Assembly: GCF_000429925.1 (NCBI RefSeq)
Contig: NZ_AUCU01000004.1
Coordinates: 186,001 to 250,000 of the forward strand
DNA length: 64,000 nt
Reading direction: 5' to 3'
Origin: Desulfatirhabdium butyrativorans DSM 18734
GTDB lineage: Bacteria; Desulfobacterota; Desulfobacteria; Desulfobacterales; Desulfatirhabdiaceae
Part shown: positions 52,391 through 61,563 of the stretch, in pieces
Position numbering within the stretch: the stretch's first letter is position 1
How the letters are laid out: each line of letters opens with the position of its first letter
Program-made: the position numbers and the translations under genes
Notes under the pieces: model-generated
Told to the model about the DNA's origin: nothing
The model's input: the letters and a program-made list of their open reading frames with translations, nothing else
The model's database searches: none

Positions 52391-53161
52391 ATGAGCGTGC
52401 TGAAAATCTGCAGAAGACGATTCATTTTGTTATTTTTGATCGGTTTTTTGGGGCTGTATTTCTCCGCAGGAAATGCCTTCGCTGAGGATCTGGTCGTGCC
52501 GGAAAAAGTCTTCCTGTTCGATACCGTCGTCGAAGGAACCCCGGTTGTTCATGGATTCATCGTGAAAAACAAGGGGAAAGCCCCCGTTCAACTGCTTCGG
52601 GTGCGGACCGACTGCGGTTGCTCGGCGGTGACCCATCCGCCAGCGATTGCAGCCGGTGGTGCGGAAACCATCACCATCAAACTGGATACCAACGGTTACG
52701 GCGGGCAGCGGATTACCAAAACCGCCACGATCGAAACATCGAGCGTCGAGGTGCCCAGTGTCGCGCTGACCTTGATCGGGCAGGTCGATATCTTTGCAAG
52801 GGTCGAGCCCCAGCGGCTGAGCCTTCGGGGCAAGGCGGGGGAGGCGCTATCCGGGAAAGTGCGCATTGTCCGCTTGCCACAATACCCATTTCGCATCGTA
52901 GAAACCCGGGCGCGTACCGGCTCGGATATCGCCTTTCAGTTGGCGGAAACAGCCGGTGGCTACGAGCTGGATGTGAAGGCAATCCGAAATCAACCGGGCC
53001 GAGCCTTCGATACCATCTTGATGAAGACCGACAGCCCCGTCAAACCGGAGCTTCAGGTCAGCGTCTATCTGCAGATCCTCGACCCGAATGCTAAACCCGC
53101 TTCGGAAATGCGGCTGATTCCCATTTCTCCCGAAAGCAAAACCCAGGCCGACCCATCGTGA
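52391..53161 (+). CDS. DUF1573 domain exported protein
   Basis: A signal peptide (FILLFLIGFLGLYFSAGNAF, cleavage after AFA) is followed by the DUF1573 beta-sandwich: FDTVVEGTPVVHGFIVKNKG, VRTDCGCSAVTHPPAIAAGG and ITIKLDTNGYGGQRITKTAT. The CGC motif is family-typical. The remaining 130 residues contain a second Ig-like domain. 256 residues. Function unknown; the family is common in Desulfobacterota and Bacteroidetes. It is the first gene of a long overlapping operon; the HAD gene starts in its stop codon region (GTGA). Confidence 0.85.
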   Translation: MSVLKICRRRFILLFLIGFLGLYFSAGNAFAEDLVVPEKVFLFDTVVEGTPVVHGFIVKNKGKAPVQLLRVRTDCGCSAVTHPPAIAAGGAETITIKLDTNGYGGQRITKTATIETSSVEVPSVALTLIGQVDIFARVEPQRLSLRGKAGEALSGKVRIVRLPQYPFRIVETRARTGSDIAFQLAETAGGYELDVKAIRNQPGRAFDTILMKTDSPVKPELQVSVYLQILDPNAKPASEMRLIPISPESKTQADPS

Positions 53162-53790
53162 AAACCATCCCTTTTCCAGTCATTGCGTTCGATTGCGACG
53201 GGGTGATGTTCGACACCCGTGAAATCAACCGTGCCTACTACAACGAAATTCTGCGACATTTCGGAAAACCCGAAATGGATGAGCGTCAGCTCGAGATGGC
53301 CCACATGCACATGGCCGACACGGTGATGGCCATGCTCTTTCCCGATCCGGAAGAACTGGCCGCTGCCCAGGCCTATCGGCTGGCCATGCCCTACATGCCG
53401 CATCTGGACAAGATGGTGATGGAGCCGGAGCTCAAACCGCTGCTGAAGCGGCTTCGGCCTGCCCGAAAGACGGCCGTCGCCACCAACCGGACGACGACGA
53501 TCGGGGATGTGATGCGGGCCTTTTCGCTGACGGAGGATTTCGATCTGGTGGTGAGCGCCCGGGATGTTGCGCGGGCAAAACCCTGGCCCGACATGCTGAT
53601 CCGGATCGTCGAAACCTTTTCCTGCAGGCCGGAGCAGGTCCTCTATATCGGCGATTCGCTTCTGGACCAGCAGGCTGCCGAGGCTGCAGGCGTCTGTTTT
53701 GCAGCTTACCGGAATCCGGCACTTTCCTCCGATTTCCATATCGATTCGCTGCTTGAGGTCTGCGAATTGCTCGAGCGGCAAGGGGATTGA
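53158..53790 (+). CDS. HAD superfamily hydrolase (phosphoglycolate phosphatase-like)
   Basis: Hydrolyses a phosphate ester via an Asp nucleophile. Motif I is FDCDGVMFDT (residues 9-18), motif II about AVATNRTTT, motif III K in ARAKPWPDML and motif IV QVLYIGDSLLDQQAAEAAG. The helical cap lies between motifs I and II. The start is a GTG at 53158 that overlaps the DUF1573 stop. 210 residues. Substrate not decidable. Confidence 0.88.
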   Translation: MKTIPFPVIAFDCDGVMFDTREINRAYYNEILRHFGKPEMDERQLEMAHMHMADTVMAMLFPDPEELAAAQAYRLAMPYMPHLDKMVMEPELKPLLKRLRPARKTAVATNRTTTIGDVMRAFSLTEDFDLVVSARDVARAKPWPDMLIRIVETFSCRPEQVLYIGDSLLDQQAAEAAGVCFAAYRNPALSSDFHIDSLLEVCELLERQGD

Positions 53791-53799
53791 GCGGGTATC

Positions 53800-54702
53800 G
53801 TGAAAACAGGACAATCCCTTTCCGCGCCGGCCACGATCCTCTCGGCCTCCCGCAGGACCGACATCCCGGCCTTCTATATGGACTGGTTCATGGATCGGAT
53901 CGGAATGGGGTTTTTCGAGCGGGTCCATCCCTACAACCAGAAAGTCGCGAGGATACCCTGCAACCCCCAAGACGTGCATTCCATCGTGTTCTGGAGCAAG
54001 AATTTCGGGCCGTTCATCGAAGGCGGTTTCGATCGGCGGTTGTCGGATGCCGGATACCGGATGTTTTTTCAATTCACGCTCAACCCCGAGCATTCCCTCC
54101 TCGAACCCAACGTTCCGCCCCTTCGGCAGCGCATCGATCAGATGGCGTATCTGATCCGGACATTCGGTGCGAAAAGCGTTGTCTGGCGCTTCGATCCGGT
54201 CTGTATCGGGATCGGTCCCCAGGGGCAGCCGTTTTGCACCTCAGATCGTTTTGCCGAAATGGCTGCCGGGATGGCGGGCATCGGCGTCCAGACATGCACC
54301 TTCAGTTTTCTGGACATGTATGCCAAGGTGGCGAGGCGATCCGCCGCCAAAGGGGTTACCTTCCTCGATCCCGGTATTTCCGAAAAGATCGGGATCGCAT
54401 CTCGGATGGCCGCCATCGCCACGCAGGCAGGCATTCGGCTTCAGACCTGCTGCGAGGCGGACCTGCTGGAGCGCTTGTCCGGAGATGTGCCGATCACGGC
54501 GGCATCCTGCATTCCGGCCCCGCTTCTGATCGAGCTCTACGGAGAGGGATGCCCCGTCTTGCCGGACAAGGGACAGCGCAGGAGCCAGGGCTGCGGGTGC
54601 TACCTGTCCAAGGACATCGGCAGTTACAAGGACCATCCCTGCTATCATGACTGTCTGTTCTGTTACGCCCATCCGATGACACCCAAACCGGATTCCATTT
54701 GA
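53800..54702 (+). CDS. DUF1848 family protein (radical-SAM-like Cys cluster at C-terminus)
   Basis: A 300-residue DUF1848 protein. It begins with ILSASRRTDIPAFYMDWFMD and HPYNQKVARIPCNPQDVHSI, has FQFTLNP and SVVWRFDPVCIG, and ends with GCGCYLSKDIGSYKDHPCYH then DCLFCYAHPM, a Cys cluster reminiscent of Fe-S binding but at the C-terminus. Family function is unknown. The start is GTG 53800, 9 bases after the HAD stop. It precedes dusB by two bases. Confidence 0.85.
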   Translation: MKTGQSLSAPATILSASRRTDIPAFYMDWFMDRIGMGFFERVHPYNQKVARIPCNPQDVHSIVFWSKNFGPFIEGGFDRRLSDAGYRMFFQFTLNPEHSLLEPNVPPLRQRIDQMAYLIRTFGAKSVVWRFDPVCIGIGPQGQPFCTSDRFAEMAAGMAGIGVQTCTFSFLDMYAKVARRSAAKGVTFLDPGISEKIGIASRMAAIATQAGIRLQTCCEADLLERLSGDVPITAASCIPAPLLIELYGEGCPVLPDKGQRRSQGCGCYLSKDIGSYKDHPCYHDCLFCYAHPMTPKPDSI

Positions 54703-54704
54703 CG

Positions 54705-55655
54705 ATGCATATCGGATCGATTATCCTCTCCCATCCGACGGTTCTGGCCCCGCTTGCCGGTATCACCGATCTGCCGTTCCGCCTCGTTGTCAAGCGCCTT
54801 GGGTGCGGGATGGTGTGCTCCGAGATGATCAGCGCCAACGGGCTGGTGCGCGGATCGCAAAAAACCCGCGCCATGCTCGATACGGTCGCCGAAGAGTTTC
54901 CGCTTTCCATCCAACTCTTCGGCGCGGATCCGGCCGTGATGGCGGATGCCGCAGCTCAGGCTGCCGCATGCGGGGCTGCGGTGATCGACATCAATTTCGG
55001 CTGCTCGGTGAAAAAAGTCGTGAAAACCGGCGCAGGCGCCGCCCTGATGAGAGAGCCGCAACGGGCACGAGCGATCCTGCGGACTGTGCGGATGGCCGTT
55101 GCAGCGCCTGTCACCATCAAAATTCGAAGCGGCTGGGATGCATCCGGAGATCAGGCCCTCGAAATCGCCCGGATTGCCGAAGAAGAAGGCGTGGACGGCC
55201 TCTGCGTTCATCCGCGAACCGCTACCCAGGGCTTTTCCGGGAAGGCCGACTGGCAGCTCATCACCCGTATCAAGAAAGCCCTGCATATCCCGGTCATTGG
55301 AAACGGGGACATCGTTGGTGCAGACGATGCCCTGTCCATGATGGAACAAACCCGCTGCGATGCCGTGATGGTCGGCCGGGCGGCGATGGGAAATCCCTGG
55401 ATTTTTGGCCAGATTCATCGCAGGCTTCGCGCAGAGCCCATCATCCCGGTTTCCCTCAGCGATCGCCAGGACCTCATGATCGCCTATGTTCGGGCGGTAT
55501 GCGGCTACCGGGGCGAAAGCCATGGATGCCGCATGCTCCGAAGCCGCCTGGGCTGGTTCAGCCGGGGTATGCGGAACGGGGCCGCATTCCGGGAAGCCAT
55601 CCGCCATCTGGAAACCGAAGCCCAGGCAATCGATCTGATCAGGAGTGTTTTATGA
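54705..55655 (+). CDS. dusB: tRNA dihydrouridine synthase
   Basis: Reduces uridines in tRNA D-loops using FMN and NADPH. PLAGITDLPFRLVVKRLGCG, SIQLFGADPAVMADAA, the catalytic Cys in DINFGCSVKKVVKTGAG (most relatives have CP here), KIRSGWD, HPRTATQGFSGKADW and IGNGDI are all present. About 316 residues, start ATG 54705; a TTG at 54699 would add two residues. It ends in an ATGA overlap with the aminotransferase. Confidence 0.93.
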   Translation: MHIGSIILSHPTVLAPLAGITDLPFRLVVKRLGCGMVCSEMISANGLVRGSQKTRAMLDTVAEEFPLSIQLFGADPAVMADAAAQAAACGAAVIDINFGCSVKKVVKTGAGAALMREPQRARAILRTVRMAVAAPVTIKIRSGWDASGDQALEIARIAEEEGVDGLCVHPRTATQGFSGKADWQLITRIKKALHIPVIGNGDIVGADDALSMMEQTRCDAVMVGRAAMGNPWIFGQIHRRLRAEPIIPVSLSDRQDLMIAYVRAVCGYRGESHGCRMLRSRLGWFSRGMRNGAAFREAIRHLETEAQAIDLIRSVL

Positions 55656-56845
55656 AAGAGACGGCGTGTTCGGATGTTTCGGGTCGAACCCGGTCGATGA
55701 CATCCTTTATCGTGATGGATGTGCTGGAAAAAGCATGTGACATGGAATGCAAGGGCGATCATATCGTCCATCTCGAGGTCGGAGAGCCCGACTTCGATAC
55801 TCCCGATTGCGTCAAGGATGCGGCATGCCAGGCCATCCGGGACGGCTTCACCCACTATACCCACAGCCTCGGCATCCTCGAGCTGCGGGAAGCCATCGCC
55901 CGGAATTTCGGCGATACCTACGGCGTTGCCGTTCATCCGGATCAGATCGTCGTCACATCGGGAACGAGCCCGGCCATGTTCATGCTCTTTGCGGCCCTGC
56001 TCGATCCGGGAGACGAGGTCATTCTCTCCGATCCGCATTATGCCTGCTACCCCAATTTCATCGAGTTCGTGGACGGCGTTCCGGTTCGGGTTCCGGTCGA
56101 GGAGGCCGACGCATTCCAGTTCCGGATCGAGGCGATCCGGGAAAAGCTCACCCCCAGAACCAAGGCCGTATTCATCAATTCCCCATCGAATCCGACCGGC
56201 AATCTGCTGAGCGAGGAGCGGATGCGCCAGATCGCCGATCTTTCCCCCTACATCGTATCGGATGAAATCTACCACGGCCTGGTTTATGCGGGGAAAGAAC
56301 ACTCGATTCTCGAATTTACGGACCATGCCTTTGTGCTGAACGGTTTTTCCAAGCTCTATGCCATGACCGGATTGCGCCTTGGCTATGTCATTGCACCCAG
56401 GGAATTCATCCGGCCCATTCAGAAGATTCACCAGAATTTCTTTATTTCCGCCAACGCCATGGTACAGAAAGCCGGGATCGCCGCCCTGCGGTACGCCGCA
56501 GAGGATGTGCGCCGGATGAAGGCCATTTACGATGAGCGACGAAGGTTCATGATCCGGCGGCTCCGGGAAATGGGGCTTGGCATCACGGTGGAGCCGACCG
56601 GCGCCTTTTATGTGTTCGCCAATGCGAAACACATATCGATGGACAGCTATGCCCTCGCTTTCGACATTCTGGAGAAGGCCAGAGTCGGTGTGGCGCCAGG
56701 CATCGATTTCGGCAGGAACGGTGAAGGCTATCTGCGTTTCAGCTATGCCAATTCGCTCGAGAATATCGCGGAGGGCATGAACCGGCTCGAAGCGTATCTG
56801 GCCAGGCGGGCTGCCGAGGGACAGTCCGGGCGATCCCATGGATGA
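55652..56845 (+). CDS. Pyridoxal-phosphate aminotransferase, class I/II
   Basis: Transfers amino groups from an aromatic, aspartate or alanine-type donor. It has VGEPDFDTPDCVKDAACQAI, HYTHSLGILELREAIARNF, TSGTSPAMFMLFAALLDPGD, NSPSNPTGN, SDEIYHGLVY and the PLP lysine in LNGFSKLYAMTGLRLGYVIA. 397 residues, ATG 55652 with AGGAG six bases before and overlapping dusB. The exact donor cannot be read; it resembles the AspC/PatA-like group. The next gene, engB, starts within its last codons. Confidence 0.9.
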   Translation: MKETACSDVSGRTRSMTSFIVMDVLEKACDMECKGDHIVHLEVGEPDFDTPDCVKDAACQAIRDGFTHYTHSLGILELREAIARNFGDTYGVAVHPDQIVVTSGTSPAMFMLFAALLDPGDEVILSDPHYACYPNFIEFVDGVPVRVPVEEADAFQFRIEAIREKLTPRTKAVFINSPSNPTGNLLSEERMRQIADLSPYIVSDEIYHGLVYAGKEHSILEFTDHAFVLNGFSKLYAMTGLRLGYVIAPREFIRPIQKIHQNFFISANAMVQKAGIAALRYAAEDVRRMKAIYDERRRFMIRRLREMGLGITVEPTGAFYVFANAKHISMDSYALAFDILEKARVGVAPGIDFGRNGEGYLRFSYANSLENIAEGMNRLEAYLARRAAEGQSGRSHG

Positions 56846-57515
56846 GCGCAGCATTTCCGCCGCCGTTCCCCGGATCGTTTCGGCCCGGTTCGATCTGAGC
56901 GCTGCCTGGCCCGAGCACTATCCCCCCGCCGATCTGCCGGAGGTTGCCTTCATCGGCCGCTCCAATGTCGGCAAGTCATCGATGATCAACAAACTGGTCA
57001 ACCGCAGGCATCTGGTGAAAACCAGCGGAAAACCCGGCTGCACGCGGCTCATCAATTTTTTCACCGTGAACGAGGCCCTGCGTCTCGTCGATCTTCCGGG
57101 ATATGGCTATGCGGCCGTATCGGAGGCCGAGCGCAGGCGCTGGAAACAGATGATCGAAACCTATCTCGAAAAGCGGGAAACACTCCGGGGTGTTGTGCTG
57201 ATCGTGGATATCCGAAGAGACCCCGACGAAAAAGATCTGCAGATGAACCATTGGCTTGCTGATCGGAAGGTTCCGGTGATCCTGGCGCTGACCAAGGCCG
57301 ACAAACTATCCACGAACCGCCGGGCGCGGCAGCTCGGCAAGCTGTGCAGGGCTTTTGGAAGGGGCCCGGACGAGCTTTCCGTGTTTTCGGCGAAAACCGG
57401 GCTTGGGCTGATGCAGATATGGGCCGGAATCGATGAATGGCGACAGAGCGGTTGCGGGGGGAATCTGGATGCAGCTGGTGAACAGCGCAAGGATAGGATG
57501 GAGAAGACGCCATGA
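56838..57515 (+). CDS. engB: Ribosome biogenesis GTPase EngB (YihA/YsxC)
   Basis: Assists large-subunit assembly. G1 FIGRSNVGKSSMINKLVN, G3 VDLPGYGYAAVS, G4 LTKADKLSTN and G5-like FSAKTGLGLMQI are present. 225 residues; ATG 56838 overlaps the end of the aminotransferase gene. It ends in an overlap with era, an ordinary pairing of two ribosome-linked GTPases. Confidence 0.95.
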   Translation: MDERSISAAVPRIVSARFDLSAAWPEHYPPADLPEVAFIGRSNVGKSSMINKLVNRRHLVKTSGKPGCTRLINFFTVNEALRLVDLPGYGYAAVSEAERRRWKQMIETYLEKRETLRGVVLIVDIRRDPDEKDLQMNHWLADRKVPVILALTKADKLSTNRRARQLGKLCRAFGRGPDELSVFSAKTGLGLMQIWAGIDEWRQSGCGGNLDAAGEQRKDRMEKTP

Positions 57516-58429
57516 ACTCATCCGTCCCGGGAGTCAACGCGCCGGAATTCCGGTGTGGCTTCATCGCGATCATCGGCAGCCCCAATGCCGGCAAATCAAC
57601 TCTGCTGAACCGTCTGGTCGGTCAGAAAATCGCCATCACATCCAAAAAGCCCCAGACCACCCGAAACCGGATCACCGGCATTCTGCACCGACCGGGTGCC
57701 CAACTGATTTTTGTCGATACGCCGGGGATTCACCGGGCATCCAAACAGCTCAATGTCCGGATCGTCGAAACCGCGCTTGCCACGCTCGAATCAGTTGATG
57801 TCATCGTCTTCGTGGTGGATGCCTCCCGAAAGGATGAATCCTCAGAAACCCTGATCCGGAAAGCCCTGGATCGGATCGATCGTTCTGTGGTGCTGGTGCT
57901 GAACAAGGTCGATCTGATGCCAAAAGCGGCCCTTCTGTCGGTAATCGACCACTGGGCGAAAACCAGGCCTTTTGCCGCCATCGTTCCCGTTTCCGCCAAA
58001 ACGGGAGACCAGGTTCCGCAACTGGCTCAGGTGATCGAAGGGCTGTTGCCGCCCGGACCGCCGCTGTTCCCCGAGGAAAGCGTGACGGATCTGCCGGTGC
58101 GGTTTCTGGCTGCCGAGATCGTACGGGAGAAGGTCTTTCGCTATACCGGCCAGGAAATCCCCTATTCGACGATGGTCACTGTTGACGATTACCAGGAAGA
58201 AAAGCGGATGACCCATATCCACGCCACCATTCATGTGGAGCGGGACAGCCAGAAAAGGATCGTCATCGGCCAGGGGGGGAGCATGCTCAAGCGGATCGGT
58301 GAAGCAGCCCGGATCGAAATCGAAAAAATGATCGAGGCCAGGGTGTTCCTGCATCTTTTCGTCCGGGTCGATGCCAATTGGAGCCGGGATGCCAAGAAGC
58401 TCGAAAGAATGCTTTCCGGCGCTGAATGA
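57512..58429 (+). CDS. era: GTPase Era
   Basis: Binds 16S rRNA and checks small-subunit maturation. G1 IGSPNAGKSTLLNRLVGQ, effector KKPQTTRNRITGI, G3 DTPGIH, G4 NKVDLM, and the C-terminal KH domain with IHVERDSQKRIVIGQGGSML. 305 residues; ATG overlaps engB. The ATP-grasp gene starts in its stop (ATGA). Confidence 0.96.
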   Translation: MNSSVPGVNAPEFRCGFIAIIGSPNAGKSTLLNRLVGQKIAITSKKPQTTRNRITGILHRPGAQLIFVDTPGIHRASKQLNVRIVETALATLESVDVIVFVVDASRKDESSETLIRKALDRIDRSVVLVLNKVDLMPKAALLSVIDHWAKTRPFAAIVPVSAKTGDQVPQLAQVIEGLLPPGPPLFPEESVTDLPVRFLAAEIVREKVFRYTGQEIPYSTMVTVDDYQEEKRMTHIHATIHVERDSQKRIVIGQGGSMLKRIGEAARIEIEKMIEARVFLHLFVRVDANWSRDAKKLERMLSGAE

Positions 58430-59301
58430 GGTTTTTGAAACAGGCCGTGATCCTATCCTATCATCCCTGCATCGTAGCGGAACGAAACGCCCTTTGCGCC
58501 GGAAGGCTTCCCGATGAGGCCGACCTCCAGCTCTTGAAGGCTGCGGATGCCGTCGTTCTGCCCCAGGGGTGTTCCAGGCAGCTTTACGAAATGGCCCGCT
58601 CCGCCTGCCCGAACGTCTGGCCCAGCTATGACGCGCGCTTCAGCCATCCGGGCAAACTGGGGCAGATTCGCCTGTTCCGGGAACTTGGGCTTGCCCATCC
58701 GGAATCCGAGCTGTATCCGGACATGAAGGCGTTTCAGGAGCGCACCTGCAATGGAAAAAACCTGCCTTTCGATTTTCCGCTTGTTCTGAAACTGGATTGG
58801 GGAGGGGAAGGGGACTGTGTCTTCCGCATCGACGATGAGGCGGCCTTTCGGGCGGTTGCGGCGAATCTTCAAATCTGGGAAAAATCCGGTCAGGCGGGTT
58901 TTCTGTTGCAGCGATATATTCCCTGCAGGAACCGAACCCTCCGGGTTGCGGTCATCCAGGACCAGCGAATCCTCTACTGGCGAAGACAGATAGACCCCGA
59001 CAAATTCCACGCCAATCTGGACAAAGGCGGTCTGATCGATCCGGAGGTCGAAGGGGATATCCGGAATGCCGCACGCGAAGCGATCGATTCCCTGTGTCAG
59101 TCTGCGGGGATCAATTTGGCCGGCATCGATCTGATTTTTCCGGAGGAGCAAGCGCAGACAACCCCCCTGTTTCTGGAAATCAATTATTTTTTTGGCCGAA
59201 AAGGCCTTGGTGGCTCGGAAGTCTATTACCGGCTTCTGATCGGCGCCGTCCGGAGTTGGCTTGGTTCGATTGGAATGAGCGATGCAGCCCTTTGCCATTG
59301 A
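58426..59301 (+). CDS. ATP-grasp domain protein (RimK-like)
   Basis: A 291-residue ATP-grasp ligase-like protein: FPLVLKLDWGGEGDCVFRID is the Lys/Gly-loop, GFLLQRYIPCRNRTLRVAVI the adenine-side motif, and LAGIDLIFPEE then PLFLEINYFFG the Mg-binding end. The substrate is unknown; relatives add amino acids to peptides or make peptide-like bonds. Its ATG overlaps era. The HNH gene starts 20 bases before its end. Confidence 0.82.
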   Translation: MRFLKQAVILSYHPCIVAERNALCAGRLPDEADLQLLKAADAVVLPQGCSRQLYEMARSACPNVWPSYDARFSHPGKLGQIRLFRELGLAHPESELYPDMKAFQERTCNGKNLPFDFPLVLKLDWGGEGDCVFRIDDEAAFRAVAANLQIWEKSGQAGFLLQRYIPCRNRTLRVAVIQDQRILYWRRQIDPDKFHANLDKGGLIDPEVEGDIRNAAREAIDSLCQSAGINLAGIDLIFPEEQAQTTPLFLEINYFFGRKGLGGSEVYYRLLIGAVRSWLGSIGMSDAALCH

Positions 59302-59569
59302 CCTGGAAGAGGCGGACATCCGCAGAGAGCGGCGAAAGGCCAGGGAGCTTCGGGCCAGCCAATGGTGGAAGCGCCAGCTCGCCAAAGGCGTCTGCGCGTA
59401 TTGCGGCAAACAAGTCCCTCCGGCCGAACTGACCATGGATCACGTGGTTCCAATCAGCCGGGGTGGAAAATCCACCAAAGGGAATGTGCGGCCGGTGTGC
59501 AAGACCTGCAACACCGCCAAAAAATCCAATCTGACCATTGATGTCGATCCCTGGAGTTTATCACCGTGA
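59282..59569 (+). CDS. Small HNH endonuclease-like protein
   Basis: A 95-residue HNH domain: CAYCGKQVPPAELTMDHVVP gives the first zinc Cys pair and the H, SRGGKSTKGNVRPVCKTCN then TAKKS gives N and the second Cys pair. Beyond the domain there is only an Arg-rich helical N-terminus. Stand-alone small HNH proteins of this kind may be nicking enzymes or non-enzymatic zinc proteins. It overlaps both neighbours, so it is a stable part of this operon and not a mobile intron. Confidence 0.85.
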   Translation: MQPFAIDLEEADIRRERRKARELRASQWWKRQLAKGVCAYCGKQVPPAELTMDHVVPISRGGKSTKGNVRPVCKTCNTAKKSNLTIDVDPWSLSP

Positions 59570-61377
59570 ATCGGTTTTCCCCCAAAAGCCTGCGGCAACG
59601 CATCATGCTCTTTGTGCTGCTGCCGACCGCCTTTTTATTGCTGGCTTTCGGCATCGTCGGCTTCTTATACGCCAGGGGCAAGTTGCTGACGCAATGGGGA
59701 GAAGCCGCCATTCTGAAACTGGAGCGGGCCGCCCACCATGTGGACATGCGGCTGGCCGCGTCCCGCATGTGGTTTTCCCTGTTTCAGGCCAGTTTTGTCC
59801 AGCCCTTTTCCAGGCCGGTTCAGGAGTTGATTCTCAAGCAGATGCGGCAGGCGGAAGGTGTGGTGGATGTGGCGGTCATCCTGGCGGAGCCGAGAAAGCC
59901 ATCGGTCTTTCCGCGGATGTTGCCCAATGTCCTGGGCAGGGGAATGTACGGCATGGGTTTGGGCCAGGGGCGATTCGCCTCAAAAACCGCTGTGCGCATG
60001 TCGAAACCCAAGCTGGATCCGAAGCGTGGCTCGAAAACGGTCGTCATTTCCGCAGATTTGTTCGATATTGCGGATGAGCCGGTCGGAAGGATCGAAATCA
60101 CCCTCGCATTCGAATATCTTATCGAGGATATCCAATCCAGCGGCTGGTGGCAGAGCAACAGGGCATTTCTGGTCGATCAGGATGGCCAGGTCCTGGCTGC
60201 AACCACATCGGATGCGGCTCTGTTTCTTGCAGCGAACGGCAGTGAAATCGAATCCAGGATCCTCGATCGCCTGCAGCGGCAACCTTTCGGCATCGAGATG
60301 GGCAAAGGCTATCCTTCCGCCGAAATCGGGGGGTTTTACCGCTTGCACGAGGCCGACTGGTATCTGGTCATGATTGCGCCCGGAAGCGATATTCTGGCCC
60401 CGATGGTGCGTTTCAGACTGGTCTATATCGTCTCGTTGATATCGGTCGTTTTCCTGACCATGCTGCTGATTCGGCGGACCATGCGCCACACCGTCGATGC
60501 CATTCGGGATGTGTCTCGTGCCGCACGTTCGCTCGCAGGAGGAAAATTCACGAAACTGGCGGTCTCTTCGCGGGATGAGGTCGGAGAACTGGCCCAGAGC
60601 TTCAACGAAATGGCGATCCAGCTTCAGGAGCGACTCCGGATGAAGCAATCGCTCAGCCTGGCGATGGAAATCCAGCAGACCTTGTTGCCGGATCGGACGG
60701 TGCGCTTTCAGCAGTTGGATATTGTTGGAAAAACCCTGTACAGCGACGAGACGGGTGGCGACTACTATGATGTGATCCCGATTCCCGGAATGGATGGCCG
60801 ACGGATTGCCGTTGCTGTTGGGGATGGGGCGGAGCACGGGGTTGCAGCCGCCCTGCTGATGACAACGGTCCGGGCATTGTTGAGAAGCCGTATCCTGATT
60901 GGCGGCGGCATGGCCCAGGTTGTCACGGACGTCAATCGCTGGCTGTGTATCGATACTGCATCCACCGGCACGTTCATGACACTGTTTGTCATGACTCTCG
61001 ATGTCGATCGGAAATCGATCTGCTGGGTGCGGGCAGGCCATGAACCCGCCATGTATTACGATGCGTCTGCAGAGCGCTTCGAAGACTTTGGCGGAGCAGG
61101 GATCGCACTGGGGGTTGACGACACATGGGAATACGCGGAATATTGTTTCAAAGGGTGGAAACCGGGGGACATACTGCTGGTCGGGACCGATGGGATCTGG
61201 GAGACGGAAAATCCTGCTGGACTGCGATACGGGAAACACCGCCTTCAAGCCGTTATCCGGAAAAACCGGAAGGCCCCGGCTTCCCAGATGCTGGATGCGA
61301 TTATTGCCGATGTAACGGCTTTTCGGGAAGAGCTGCCAGTGGATGATGACATTACCCTGGTGATCCTGAAATTCTGA
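59566..61377 (+). CDS. PP2C-type SpoIIE family protein phosphatase with HAMP domain
   Basis: A 603-residue membrane phosphatase. An N-terminal helix (IMLFVLLPTAFLLLAFGIVG), a periplasmic sensor about residues 40-280, a second helix (LVYIVSLISVVFLTMLLIRR), a HAMP domain (SLAGGKFTKLAVSSRDEVGE), then SpoIIE PP2C (TLLPDRTVRFQQLDIVGKTL, GGDYYDVIPI, GDGAEHGVAAALLMTTVRAL and DDDITLVILKF). Most likely dephosphorylates an anti-sigma-factor antagonist, but no such partner is here. It starts at GTG 59566 overlapping the HNH gene and is the last gene of the operon. Confidence 0.9.
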   Translation: MNRFSPKSLRQRIMLFVLLPTAFLLLAFGIVGFLYARGKLLTQWGEAAILKLERAAHHVDMRLAASRMWFSLFQASFVQPFSRPVQELILKQMRQAEGVVDVAVILAEPRKPSVFPRMLPNVLGRGMYGMGLGQGRFASKTAVRMSKPKLDPKRGSKTVVISADLFDIADEPVGRIEITLAFEYLIEDIQSSGWWQSNRAFLVDQDGQVLAATTSDAALFLAANGSEIESRILDRLQRQPFGIEMGKGYPSAEIGGFYRLHEADWYLVMIAPGSDILAPMVRFRLVYIVSLISVVFLTMLLIRRTMRHTVDAIRDVSRAARSLAGGKFTKLAVSSRDEVGELAQSFNEMAIQLQERLRMKQSLSLAMEIQQTLLPDRTVRFQQLDIVGKTLYSDETGGDYYDVIPIPGMDGRRIAVAVGDGAEHGVAAALLMTTVRALLRSRILIGGGMAQVVTDVNRWLCIDTASTGTFMTLFVMTLDVDRKSICWVRAGHEPAMYYDASAERFEDFGGAGIALGVDDTWEYAEYCFKGWKPGDILLVGTDGIWETENPAGLRYGKHRLQAVIRKNRKAPASQMLDAIIADVTAFREELPVDDDITLVILKF

Positions 61378-61563
61378 AAGCATAACCGGAAGCAGCCATT
61401 CAACCACCGAACCTGTCACCCATATCCCGTAACGCTTAACTTGCGCCTGAACGGAAAGCCCCTATTCGGAGCAGCACGCTGCCTGCCCTAAGGGCTCAGG
61501 TTGTATCCAAAAAGAGCTTAATGTTCAGGCGCCAACCGACAACATCTAACCGATCGAAATGGA
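61378..61563. other. Gap after the SpoIIE gene with CCTGAACG repeat copy 2
   Basis: Contains CCTGAACGGAAAGCCCCTAT and TCGGAGCAG (61447-61475), related to 25909-25962, followed by the small palindrome GCCCTAAGGGC (61487-61497). Confidence 0.45.

Noticed and set aside
54803-55651. Long N-terminal extension of the aminotransferase upstream of 55652
   Set aside because: It overlaps dusB in another frame; a good AGGAG precedes the ATG at 55652.
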